Source of the DNA: Planctomycetota bacterium
Lineage (GTDB): Bacteria > Planctomycetota > UBA1135 > GCA-002686595
Length of the DNA: 64,000 nt
NCBI GenBank assembly: GCA_022446815.1
Contig: JAKVCD010000029.1
Span: 1 to 64,000 of the forward strand
Direction of reading: 5' to 3'
In this document: positions 8,024 to 15,261 of the stretch, one piece after another
Layout: each line of letters begins with the position of its first letter
Position numbering within the stretch: position 1 is the first letter of the stretch
Position numbers and translations under genes: made by a program
Notes under the pieces: model-generated
Database searches by the model: none
What the model was told of the DNA's origin: nothing
The model's input: only the letters and a program-made list of their open reading frames with translations

Positions 8024-8860
8024 TTAGAAGCCGACGAGGCAACCGATGGCCACGCCATCAGCGCCGTCGTTCTGCTGGAAGGTCCAGCGGGCAGCGCCGT
8101 CACCGTAGGTGACAGCCCAGTCCATCGTCTCGTCAGAGCCGTCGTCCAGATCGGTCGAGCGGATGCCGATGGCCCATGCGTCGTTGACCGCGTAGGAGGC
8201 GGTGATGACCATGGGGCTGTTGCCGCCTTCGTCGCCCATCGTCGCGTGGATCCCGAAGGGACCGCTGGAGACGTTGGCTTCCATCCAGCTGTCGTCGGCA
8301 GCGTCGTCCATGGAGTAAGCCACGGAGAGGTTGACGCCGTCGCCGCTCATCACGTCATAGGTGATGCGAGCGGAGAGATCGTTGCCGTTACCGACGTGGA
8401 TGTGGTAGCCGAGGGCGTCCATGCTGCCGCTCGCCATGAGACCGGAGGAGCGAACTCCCTGGCCACCGATAGCGTCGCGGTCCATGAAGTGCATCTCAGA
8501 CTCGCACGCGAGGTGGTTGCTGTTGAGGGGGGCACGGAAGTTACCCATGGTCCAGCCGATGCCGCCCATGGTGAAGGTGATGTAGGCGTCGTCGCCCTCA
8601 GAACCTTCGGAGTCGATGCTGGCGTGGTAGCCGTAACCGCCGTGATCACCGGAGACGGTGATACGGGAGCGGTTGGTGCCCCATACTTCAGCATCAGTGT
8701 CGTAAGAGGCCTCGAGGTAGCCACCAATAGAAGGGTGGTTATCAAGAGCCGTGGTAAGAGAGTTGAGCTCGGCGTCGAGGCCGGCCCAGTCGCTTTCAGA
8801 AGCGTTGGTGGTGCCCACTGCCACCGTCGCGGCGAGGGCTGAGAGAACAAGCTTGTTCAT
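8024..8860 (-). CDS. Outer-membrane beta-barrel, porin-like (paralogue 5)
   Basis: A 278-residue secreted barrel, first of the five in transcription order. The signal peptide is MNKLVLSALAATVAVGTTNA, which fixes the start at 8860 rather than 8890. GYLEASYDTDAEVWGTNRSR and MGNFRAPLNSNHLACESEMHFMDRD match paralogue 4 closely; the C-terminus is LVGF. The long leader, the conserved hairpin and the strong terminator suggest an abundant, separately regulated protein. The barrel and export calls are firm; the transported solute is unknown. Confidence 0.82.
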   Translation of the reverse strand: MNKLVLSALAATVAVGTTNASESDWAGLDAELNSLTTALDNHPSIGGYLEASYDTDAEVWGTNRSRITVSGDHGGYGYHASIDSEGSEGDDAYITFTMGGIGWTMGNFRAPLNSNHLACESEMHFMDRDAIGGQGVRSSGLMASGSMDALGYHIHVGNGNDLSARITYDVMSGDGVNLSVAYSMDDAADDSWMEANVSSGPFGIHATMGDEGGNSPMVITASYAVNDAWAIGIRSTDLDDGSDETMDWAVTYGDGAARWTFQQNDGADGVAIGCLVGF

Positions 8861-9515
8861 TTGAGGTATCACTCCAAACAGAGAGACCACAGAGAGAAAG
8901 GGTTTGGGGGATCTAAAGCGCGCGGATCATGCCGCGCCCCTGTCGCCAGGGGAAGAGTCAGCAGGAGAAATTCGAGTCACTGTTGTGACCCAAGATCCTG
9001 ATCCTCTGATCGCACAAACCATCGGCGCGGACCGTGATGGTGCGTCCAGGAATCCTGCTCTTCACCCGAAGTTGAGACTCAACTCCAGGTATTAGGCGGG
9101 GTTTATACCAGAACGCAAACCTGATTGTCGCCATGAATGGCACTTTTGCGGCATGCGATCGGGCGGCCAGCCTGCCGGCTCAGGAGGCCTCTTACGAGCA
9201 TAAGTCCATTTATTTAAAACACTTACGGAGCAAGCGAGCTCGACACCTGCCGTCTTGTGCCCTTCTAGCGGCCTAAGCCAGAGACTCCTTCGGTGTCTCA
9301 GGTTCAGGGATCAGAATGACCCAGAATTCCCACCACTGCACCCAGCAGAGCCCCCAACCACTCTCTCGAGGCGAGATTTTGCCCTTCTAATCGCCCTCCT
9401 GCGTATTGCGCCAGCTCACTTAGCCATGCTCCCAGATCAGCAAAAGGCGAGTATCAGGGAGAAAATGGGGTATCCGAGCCTCATTGAGGCCGCTCAGGGC
9501 TCGTGTTGAGGCCGC
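8861..9515 (-). promoter_or_regulatory. Long structured leader and promoter region of paralogue 5
   Basis: A 655-bp gap with no gene I can support. On the minus strand GCGACA-N18-TATAAA (9131-9102) is a plausible promoter, which would give a leader of about 230 nt. That leader contains GTTGAG-A-CTCAAC (9071-9083), GTCAC-TGTT-GTGAC (8976-8989) and the conserved hairpin GCGCGG-ATCATG-CCGCGC (8920-8937). The part from 9140 to 9480 is richer in A and T around 9205-9225 and shows nothing else clear. Confidence 0.4.
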
Positions 9516-9527
9516 TCAGGGCTCGTG
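9484..9527. repeat. Perfect 22-bp tandem duplication
   Basis: TTGAGGCCGCTCAGGGCTCG plus TG occurs twice head to tail (9484-9505 and 9506-9527). The second copy contains the stop codon and last codons of arfB. It looks like a recent slippage or duplication event that moved the sequence after the gene rather than the protein. Confidence 0.85.
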
Positions 9528-9941
9528 GCGACTCCCCCGCTCTCGCTTTCGCTGACTCCTCTGGCGCTTGGACTCCATCCTCCGCTCCTTAGAGGCCCGC
9601 GTTGGCTTCGTCGGCTTCCTCGACTTCCTAGGTCTCAGGGCCTGCCGGAGAGCTTCGGAGAGCCTCAGGCGTGCGTCCTCTAGGTTCCTTGCCTGCTCTC
9701 GATAGCGTTGCGCCCTGATCAAAAGCTCACCAGCGTCCGTGAGGCTGCCTCTGAGGGCCCGCAGGAGGTGCTCACGACGCCTCTCTCCTAGGCAAGCACT
9801 CTCTCTAATAGAGAAGCGCAGCTGCACCTGACTGGCGGTCTTATTGACCTTCTGACCGCCTGGCCCGCTGGAACGTACGAAGCTGACACTGAGTTCCCCA
9901 GGAGGGATCACGAGGCGGGAGTTGACGCGTAGAGGTTCCAT
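9516..9941 (-). CDS. arfB: Alternative ribosome-rescue factor / peptidyl-tRNA hydrolase ArfB
   Basis: A 141-residue RF-1-domain protein. It hydrolyses peptidyl-tRNA on ribosomes stalled at the 3' end of non-stop mRNA. The catalytic GGQ loop is in SSGPGGQKVNKTASQ, and the C-terminal tail is the Lys/Arg-rich extension (KSRKPTKPTRASKERR) that enters the empty mRNA channel. The start at 9941 gives MEPLRVNSRLVIPPGEL, which fits the usual ArfB N-terminus; a TATATA box lies just upstream and rules against the 40-residue longer frame. Length matches the 140-residue norm. It lacks the codon-recognition domains of true release factors. Confidence 0.93.
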   Translation of the reverse strand: MEPLRVNSRLVIPPGELSVSFVRSSGPGGQKVNKTASQVQLRFSIRESACLGERRREHLLRALRGSLTDAGELLIRAQRYREQARNLEDARLRLSEALRQALRPRKSRKPTKPTRASKERRMESKRQRSQRKRERGSRHEP

Positions 9942-9962
9942 ATCTCGTTGAGCGGGAGACAG

Positions 9963-9970
9963 TATATATA
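9963..9970 (-). promoter_or_regulatory. TATA-rich -10 box before arfB
   Basis: The minus strand reads CCCTATATATACTG, about 22 nt before the arfB ATG at 9941. It is one of the few TATA-like sequences in this GC-rich region and supports the short start. A -35 box is not obvious. Confidence 0.45.
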
Positions 9971-10061
9971 GGGGGCATCTGCCGAAGAGCATCCCAAGCC
10001 ATCTGAAGGAGGTCCTCAGGGACTGCGCAGACCGCTCTATGGCCCTCTCAGTCAGGCTCAT

Positions 10062-10700
10062 TTTGGCGAGAGGTCGAGGCGCTGCGGTCTCCGCGGCACC
10101 TTGATACCTATCGAGAAGGTAGACGGCTCAGCTTACACGAGGGACTCCCCTTCCCTTCCGCTGCCCCCTTGACCCAGGCCTCAGTGGGCAACTCCCACAG
10201 CGGCACACTCCTCTCGTGGCGCTGGGACTACCGACTCAACCTCGACGGCACACATGGCCCAGCGGCCATCGATGCGGTCGTCATAGAGCTGGTCGAGACT
10301 CTAGAGGTGCCAGCAGGAGGCTTTCTGGCGCAACAGGAGGTCAACCTAGAGCTCTCTAGCATGGTCGAGACCCTCGAGATCCCTGTGGAAGGATTCCACT
10401 TCGGGGTCATTGAGGTCCTACTCGGAACCGCCAGCATCGCCGGTGGGGTCAGGAGCCATGATTAGCTCTCTATCGCCGATGCTGGCGAGTGATTCGGGCT
10501 TGAGAGCGCGCCCACACCAGAGTTCCTCAGCAGCACCGGCCTCTTCGAGGCTCATCATCAGCGCTGACTGGGCGCAAGCAGACCAGTGGAACCCCTGCTT
10601 GGTGATCCCATCCCCTGGCCAACTACACCTTAGGCATGGGGCCTCAATGCCCTCTCTCTTCTACGCGCTCGGCTATCACACAGCCGACTGAGACTCCGCC
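10062..10700. other. Gap without a recognised gene
   Basis: Two overlapping plus-strand frames cross this stretch, but their translations look like noise with no domain. One of them contains an internal near-repeat (VETLEVPAGGF and VETLEIPVEGF). The minus strand has frequent stops. An 11-bp inverted repeat lies at 10429-10487. It may be a decayed gene or an untranslated RNA; I see no terminator or promoter that decides. Confidence 0.4.
10429..10487. repeat. 11-bp inverted repeat
   Basis: CGCCAGCATCG (10429-10439) and CGATGCTGGCG (10477-10487) are perfect complements separated by 37 nt. It lies in the gap between arfB and the DUF971 gene. Confidence 0.5.
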
Positions 10701-11012
10701 TCAACCCGCAGCAGCTTCGCCAGCGCGACGTAGGTGCTCGAAGGTGAAGATCCCCGTGTCATGCCCGTCTGAGAAGTGGATCGAGAGCGCGTAGTGACCT
10801 ACGAGCTCCACAACTGTGGTGGTCAGATCAGCCGGCACGCTCGCGGGGTCGTGGACTCTCCGGCCGGTCACCTCATCTACACAGTTGGCGCATTGACAGA
10901 CGGAGCGTAGGAGTTGAGCGCTCAAGCTCGTCTTCACCCCATCCGCCCACTCGATGTCGACGCGTGACGGATCGCTCTTGGTGATGACTAAGGGTGTGTC
11001 CGGTCCGCTCAT
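10701..11012 (-). CDS. DUF971 domain protein
   Basis: A 103-residue single-domain protein of the DUF971 (gamma-butyrobetaine-hydroxylase N-terminal-like) family. The pattern is typical: a beta strand with VDIEWADGVKTSLSAQLLR, a cysteine cluster VCQCANCVDEVTG, then GHYALSIHFSDGHDTGIFTFEHL. The family is often linked with iron-sulfur cluster carrier proteins of the Mrp type; no such gene is next to it here. GGGAG lies 4 nt before the ATG at 11012. It is followed upstream by tRNA-Phe on the same strand. Biochemical role unknown. Confidence 0.88.
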   Translation of the reverse strand: MSGPDTPLVITKSDPSRVDIEWADGVKTSLSAQLLRSVCQCANCVDEVTGRRVHDPASVPADLTTTVVELVGHYALSIHFSDGHDTGIFTFEHLRRAGEAAAG

Positions 11013-11044
11013 GATCTCCCGTACTGCTCAAGCCTGCTCGGCGG

Positions 11045-11120
11045 TGGTGGGCGGGACCGGACTTGAACCGGTGACCCCTTGATTTTCAGTCAAGTGCTCT
11101 ACCAACTGAGCTACCCGCCC
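11045..11120 (-). tRNA. tRNA-Phe (anticodon GAA)
   Basis: The minus strand folds as a standard cloverleaf: acceptor GGGCGGG/CCCGCCC, D arm with AGCTCAGTTGGTAGAGC, anticodon stem CTTGA/TCAAG with loop CTGAAAA giving anticodon GAA, T arm CCGGTTCAAGTCCGG, discriminator A. The CCA end is encoded (11045-11047). Confidence 0.97.
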
Positions 11121-11176
11121 GCAGACGCACCTTCACGGCGTCCAGCGAGGCATGATGCCCACAGAGGCCCCGGGGG

Positions 11177-12136
11177 TCAATCCGTCAGAGCGGATTCAGT
11201 CAGCGCTGAACGGGCCGCCTCGACATCTCGGGCTATCTGCGCCTTCAGAGCGTCCAAGCCATCGAAGCGCCGCTCAGCTCGCAGGTGCGCGACGAACTCG
11301 AGCTCGAGATACTCCCCATAGAGGTCTCCATCGAAGTCGAGCAGCAAGGCCTCCACCTGCGGACGCTCAGGCGGCTCCTCGTCCACGGTCGGCCTGTAAC
11401 CGATGTTCACGACCGCAGCGTAGCGGGCCCTCTCCTGGCTGAGATCCCTCAAAGAGACTCGCTTAGCCTCACAGGCATAAACCCCTGTAGGCGGTGAGAG
11501 CTCATGACGCAGGTCTAGGTTTGCTGTCGGGAAGCCCAGCTCTCGCCCGAGGCCCTTCCCGCCGACGACCTCGCCGAGGACCGAGACTCGCCGGCCCAAC
11601 ATGGCCTGAGCGCCTGGGAGGTCGCCGAGCTCGACGGCCTCACGGATAGCGGTGCTTGAGACCGCCCGACCCGAGACGACGACCTTCTCCGAGACTTGCA
11701 CTGAGTGCCCGAGCTCACGCAAGAGGGCAGGTGTGCCTGCCCGATCGAGTCCGAACTTGCTGTCAAACCCGAGGACGAACTCACGAGCGCCGAGGCCCTC
11801 TACGAGGGTCTCGGAGATGAAGCGTTCTGCGGGGGTGCTGCGGAGCTCCTCGTCGAAGCTCAGCACTAAGGCGTGCTCCACCCCTGCGCGCCTGAAGAGC
11901 TCGAGACGGTGCTCGATGGTCGTCAGGGTGCGAGGCGCTCGACCCAACAGGAGCTCCTTTGGATGACCTGCGAAGGTCACGACGCACGAGCGCGCGCCCA
12001 CCTCACGTGCGCGCTCGACGTTGTCAGAGAGGATCCGCTGATGCCCGAGGTGGACACCATCGAAGACGCCGATTGAGACGACCGCGCCTTCGGGGGAAGG
12101 CTCCGGGAGCTTGCTCCTTGAGCGGGTGATGATCAC
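11177..12136 (-). CDS. ribF: Bifunctional riboflavin kinase / FAD synthetase RibF
   Basis: A 319-residue enzyme that phosphorylates riboflavin to FMN and adenylates FMN to FAD. The nucleotidyltransferase domain has GVFDGVHLGHQRIL near residue 22 and the later RAVSSTAIREAV motif; the kinase domain (about 190-300) has GKGLGRELGFPTANLD. Length is normal. I placed the start at GTG 12136, which is 19 bp after the def stop and gives the usual short N-terminus; the upstream frame lies inside def. It forms a two-gene unit with def. Flavin cofactor supply is the certain role. Confidence 0.93.
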   Translation of the reverse strand: MIITRSRSKLPEPSPEGAVVSIGVFDGVHLGHQRILSDNVERAREVGARSCVVTFAGHPKELLLGRAPRTLTTIEHRLELFRRAGVEHALVLSFDEELRSTPAERFISETLVEGLGAREFVLGFDSKFGLDRAGTPALLRELGHSVQVSEKVVVSGRAVSSTAIREAVELGDLPGAQAMLGRRVSVLGEVVGGKGLGRELGFPTANLDLRHELSPPTGVYACEAKRVSLRDLSQERARYAAVVNIGYRPTVDEEPPERPQVEALLLDFDGDLYGEYLELEFVAHLRAERRFDGLDALKAQIARDVEAARSALTESALTD

Positions 12137-12155
12137 GGCTAGACGCCGCCTGAGC

Positions 12156-12704
12156 TCAGGCGGGGCTCTCCTCTCGCTTCTTACGCTCTTGATAGCGCGC
12201 GACGAGGTCTTGGAGGACGTGCTTGTTCCGGACCTTGTCAGCGGGCGACATGCGGTCCACAAGGAGCACACCCTCGAGGTGGTCGAACTCGTGCTGAATC
12301 ACGCGGCTCGTGAAGCCGCTGAACTCCTCTTCGTGTTCCTCACCTTCCAAGCTGAAGAAGCGCACCTTGCAGCGGTCCGGCCGCCGAACGTCTGCGTAGA
12401 CGCCGGGGAAGGAGAGGCAGCCCTCCTCATAGTGTGTCTCACCGCCATCGCGCTCGAGGATCTCCGGGTTCACGAGGACGCGATCATCTCCTTCTTCGCC
12501 CGTGGGGTTCATAACGAGGACGCGCGTGCGCACGCCGACTTGGGGCGCGGCTAGTCCAACGCCGTTGCTCGCGTGCATCCTGCGCAACATCGCAGCGGCG
12601 AAGGTCGAGAGCTCTTCGTCAAAAGAGGTCACAGCCTCGGCGGGCTTTCGAAGCAGCGGGTCGGGGTAGAGGGTGAGGTCGTACTCGGGGAGCTCTTCAG
12701 TCAT
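12156..12704 (-). CDS. def: Peptide deformylase
   Basis: A 182-residue metalloenzyme that removes the formyl group from the initiator methionine of new proteins. All three signature motifs are present: GVGLAAPQVG (about 48-57), EGCLSFPG with the metal-binding cysteine (about 93-100) and QHEFDHLEG with the two histidines and catalytic glutamate (about 136-144). It is slightly longer than average through a charged C-terminal tail (ERKKREESPA). It probably begins the def-ribF transcript from the 225-bp divergent gap shared with the TPR gene. The ATG at 12704 has no strong ribosome-binding site. Confidence 0.95.
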   Translation of the reverse strand: MTEELPEYDLTLYPDPLLRKPAEAVTSFDEELSTFAAAMLRRMHASNGVGLAAPQVGVRTRVLVMNPTGEEGDDRVLVNPEILERDGGETHYEEGCLSFPGVYADVRRPDRCKVRFFSLEGEEHEEEFSGFTSRVIQHEFDHLEGVLLVDRMSPADKVRNKHVLQDLVARYQERKKREESPA

Positions 12705-12815
12705 GGCTTTTCTTTGAGGGAGGTGCCCTCACAGGAGGCCCCCGCTCCAAGCAGGGCCCTTGGCTATCGTCCGGGGGTGTGTCGGGCCCCTGTGCAGTGC
12801 AGGATAACCCCTTCG

Positions 12816-12844
12816 TTGACGCTCTCCCGCGCTGCCCCTATCCT
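12816..12844 (+). promoter_or_regulatory. Sigma-70-type promoter of the TPR-rpsT operon
   Basis: TTGACG (12816-12821), an exact 17-nt spacer, and TATCCT (12839-12844). Transcription would begin near 12851, about 80 nt before the GTG at 12930. Box sequences and spacing make it one of the best promoter matches in the window. Confidence 0.65.
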
Positions 12845-12929
12845 TTTTCGCCCATTCCTGCGCTATGGAGGCTCCTCCGAGCGCAGAGAGCTCGGGCACG
12901 GCGGCTCCTTCTAGTCGCCCCAAAGCAAA

Positions 12930-14264
12930 GTGGTCGACTACTCAAAGCACATCCAGAAGGCCGAAGAGGCCACGCGCAGGCGAAACTACGACTTCGCGAT
13001 CGAGCTTTATCAGCAGCTCTTAGAGATCGAGCCTGATCAGGGCGACGCTCGGGCGGGGCTACGCAGGGCGCTGAAGCTCCGCGCCGAGCAAAAGAAGGGC
13101 GGAAAGCTGTTCGCCAAGATCGGCGGCGCAGGGCCGCTCGCTGCAGCCAAGACCATGGTGAAGGCCAAGCGCTGGGACTCCGCCATCAAGAGCTTGGAGA
13201 AGTTCCTCGCTGGGAACCCGCTGGACGTCTCCGCGAACCTGCTGCTCGGGGAGTGCTGTGAAAACGCCGAGCACTTCCACTCCGCCTGCGCTGTCTATGA
13301 GTTCATCGCTGAGATCGCGCCCAAGAACAGCGAGGGGCTGCGGCGTGCAGGTGCGATGATGTACCGCACGGGTGATCACGTGAGAGCCCTTGAGTTCTAT
13401 GAGCGGGCGCTTGAGATCGACCCGCGCGACCAAGACGCCATCAAGGCGCGCAAGGACCTCGCCGCAGAGACAGCGCTCTCGCAAGGTCGCTACGAGTCTG
13501 TCGGGCATAGCCGCGAGCAGATCAAGGACAAGGAACAGGCGGCCTCGTTGGAGCGTGGGCAGCGCATCCATAAGAGTGAAAACGAGCTCCAAGAGGAGCT
13601 AGAGCGCCTCGAGAGCCGCCTCGCCGAGAACGCCTCAGACCCGGACCTGCTCAAAGAGATCGGTGAGCATCACCGGAAGCTCGGAGACCTCGAAGCAGCG
13701 CTCGAGTTCTTGGAGCGAGCGATGGAGTATCGCCGCGACTCTTTTGACCTCGCGAACGAGCACGGTCAGCTCAAGGTGAAGGTGCTCAAGAAGCGCATCG
13801 CCAAGGCGGACAAGCTGGAAGACTCTGAGCGCGCGAACAAGATCGAGGCTGAGCTCAAGGCCTTCGAAATCTCCTTCGCCCAAAGCCTGCTCACCTTTAG
13901 GCCTGGTGACTCTGGGCTGCGCCTGGAGCTCGCCAAGAAGCTCCTGAGGTCGGGAGATCACGACGGAGCGATCTCAGAGCTCCAACAGGTCACAAATGAC
14001 CCCCGTACGGAGCGTGACGCCCGATTTTTCCTAGGCCAGGCCTTCCACGCGAAGGGCTTCAGCGACCTCGCGCGCAAGGAATTCAAGCAAGCCTTGCAAG
14101 ACGAGGCCCGTCTTGACGACCGCGGCAAGGAGATCCTGTATAATCTCGCCTCCATCGCAGAGGCGGCTGGCGAGGCCGAGGAGGCCCGCTCTTACTATTC
14201 CCAAGTGTTCGAGGTGGATATCTCGTATCGAGACGTCGCCCAGAAGATGGAGAGCTTCAAGTAA
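12930..14264 (+). CDS. TPR-repeat protein
   Basis: A 444-residue cytosolic protein made of tetratricopeptide repeats; motifs such as RRNYDFAIELYQQLLEIEPDQ (about 16-36) and GDHVRALEFYERALEIDPRD (about 147-166) are typical. A charged coiled-coil-like stretch (KSENELQEELERLESRL) lies near residue 215, before a second TPR group. The start is GTG at 12930: an in-frame TAG at 12912 excludes anything longer, and there is no clear Shine-Dalgarno sequence. It ends 3 bp before rpsT, so expression is tied to a ribosomal protein. It is probably a scaffold or assembly protein; the partner is unknown. Confidence 0.88.
   Translation: MVDYSKHIQKAEEATRRRNYDFAIELYQQLLEIEPDQGDARAGLRRALKLRAEQKKGGKLFAKIGGAGPLAAAKTMVKAKRWDSAIKSLEKFLAGNPLDVSANLLLGECCENAEHFHSACAVYEFIAEIAPKNSEGLRRAGAMMYRTGDHVRALEFYERALEIDPRDQDAIKARKDLAAETALSQGRYESVGHSREQIKDKEQAASLERGQRIHKSENELQEELERLESRLAENASDPDLLKEIGEHHRKLGDLEAALEFLERAMEYRRDSFDLANEHGQLKVKVLKKRIAKADKLEDSERANKIEAELKAFEISFAQSLLTFRPGDSGLRLELAKKLLRSGDHDGAISELQQVTNDPRTERDARFFLGQAFHAKGFSDLARKEFKQALQDEARLDDRGKEILYNLASIAEAAGEAEEARSYYSQVFEVDISYRDVAQKMESFK
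14113..14144 (+). promoter_or_regulatory. Possible internal promoter for rpsT
   Basis: Inside the TPR gene, TTGACG (14113-14118) and a consensus TATAAT (14139-14144) occur 20 nt apart, about 124 nt before the rpsT start. The -10 box is perfect but the spacer is three bases too long. It may allow rpsT expression apart from the TPR gene. Confidence 0.35.
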
Positions 14265-14267
14265 CCC

Positions 14268-14513
14268 ATGCCCAACACCAAACAAGCAACCAAGGTCGTC
14301 AAGCGCGACGAAGCCCGTCGTCTTCACAACAAGGCGATCACCAGTGCCATGCGGACTGCCGTCAAAAGCGTCCTCACAGCAGAGACTCCTGAAGCTGCTA
14401 AGGAGGCCCTCCCCAACGCGATGAAGCGGGTCGACAAGGCAGCGAAGAAGAACCTGATCCACGCGAACGCCGCCGCTCGCGTGAAGGGTCAGCTCTCGCG
14501 CGCTGCCCGCTAA
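14268..14513 (+). CDS. rpsT: 30S ribosomal protein S20
   Basis: An 81-residue basic protein, slightly shorter than the usual 85-90, that binds 16S rRNA early in small-subunit assembly. It shows the three-helix pattern and the typical ends: KQATKVVKRDEARRLHNKAI near the start, then VDKAAKKNLIHANAAARVKGQL, the highly conserved family signature. It starts 3 bp after the TPR gene and is followed 14 bp later by a small unknown gene. S20 genes are usually monocistronic, so the pairing with a TPR gene is a local feature. Confidence 0.97.
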   Translation: MPNTKQATKVVKRDEARRLHNKAITSAMRTAVKSVLTAETPEAAKEALPNAMKRVDKAAKKNLIHANAAARVKGQLSRAAR

Positions 14514-14527
14514 GGCACCTGGCAGCA

Positions 14528-14872
14528 ATGGGCGGGTCGTTTCAGACCGAAGAGGGACACTCAAACGAGCGCTTACAGCCGCTCCGCGTCCCGATGCGCG
14601 GGGAGCACTTGTTCGGAGCCGCGCGAGAGCTCGTCGATGACCTCTCCGAGTGGGAGCTCAGCTCCGCTGATGAGAAGTCGATGACCATGATCTGCACCCT
14701 AGCGGGAGGTCTCATGCGAGGCCCAGCTAAGGTGACGATCCAAGTCGAGGGTCCCGAGGACCTCCCCACCTCCACGATCCGGGTCCGCTCAGAGACGGAG
14801 AGCGGACTAATGAAGCGCGACAAAGCGAACGTGCAGGAGTTCATGACTCTCTTGCACCGCCGAGTCTGCTGA
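14528..14872 (+). CDS. Small conserved-type protein of unknown function
   Basis: A 114-residue soluble protein. I do not recognise it with confidence. It looks like an alpha/beta fold of the START or polyketide-cyclase kind: a helix (LFGAARELVDDLSEWEL), beta strands with TMICTLAGGLMRGPAKVTIQV and STIRVRSETESGL, and a last helix. The end GLMKRDKANVQEFMTLLHRRV is the best conserved-looking part. It follows rpsT by 14 bp and is likely in the same transcript. Codon use fits its neighbours, which supports a real gene. The ATG at 14528 has no good ribosome-binding site, so the start may lie a little downstream. Confidence 0.6.
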   Translation: MGGSFQTEEGHSNERLQPLRVPMRGEHLFGAARELVDDLSEWELSSADEKSMTMICTLAGGLMRGPAKVTIQVEGPEDLPTSTIRVRSETESGLMKRDKANVQEFMTLLHRRVC

Positions 14873-15121
14873 GACTCACTGGGGGTCTGCGAAGTCGACA
14901 TCCCTGATCGACTTTTCAATATTTTCTGCAATTGCTACTTGCTTGGAAACCCCAACTTTTACGGGGCTTACAGCAACCGAATGCGGCTTGCGCTTGGAAG
15001 AGTGTAGATGGGTCTAGTTTGTCGATCCGGACCTTGCCATCACTAGTTTCTCGGATGGCCGGTCGTCCCACACACCGCCGGCGCCGTCCCCAACTTCAAC
15101 CCCACTTCGTCCCCGCTCCTC
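14873..15121 (+). other. Untranslated stretch ending in a terminator, possible small RNA
   Basis: About 250 bases with no supported gene. The first part (14905-14990) is unusually rich in A and T for this window; the second part is GC-rich and runs into the strong terminator at 15122. It may be the 3' untranslated region of the rpsT transcript or a separate small RNA. It does not match tmRNA, SRP RNA or RNase P signatures that I can recall. Confidence 0.3.
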
Positions 15122-15154
15122 CCGGAGCAGGGAGAGCTCCTCTCCGGTTTTTTT
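15122..15154 (+). terminator. Intrinsic terminator with T7 tract
   Basis: CCGGAG (15122-15127) pairs with CTCCGG (15142-15147), with further inner pairing, followed directly by seven T residues (15148-15154). It should stop the TPR-rpsT transcript or a small RNA made from the preceding stretch. Confidence 0.8.
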
Positions 15155-15261
15155 GAGTCCGGTCTGGTACCTCTCCCCGGCTTAGTCGGTCTAAGGGAAG
15201 GGGCGGTCGCAGGACCTGGGTGGGAAGAGGCCTCCCCCTCAATCATGAGAGAAGGAGACAA

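Noticed and set aside
8018..8842. 274-codon plus-strand frame opposite barrel paralogue 5
   Set aside because: Val/Ala/Gly-rich shadow of the minus-strand gene, which has a signal peptide, barrel signature and terminator.
9255..9509. 84-codon plus-strand frame ending at the tandem duplication
   Set aside because: The start region is proline- and serine-rich noise, there is no ribosome-binding site, and the stop lies inside the duplicated 22-bp unit. The helical C-terminal half alone is too weak.
10169..10465. 98-codon frame with an internal VETLE(V/I)P repeat
   Set aside because: No start signal, no recognised fold, and composition unlike the neighbouring genes. Kept only as a note on the gap.
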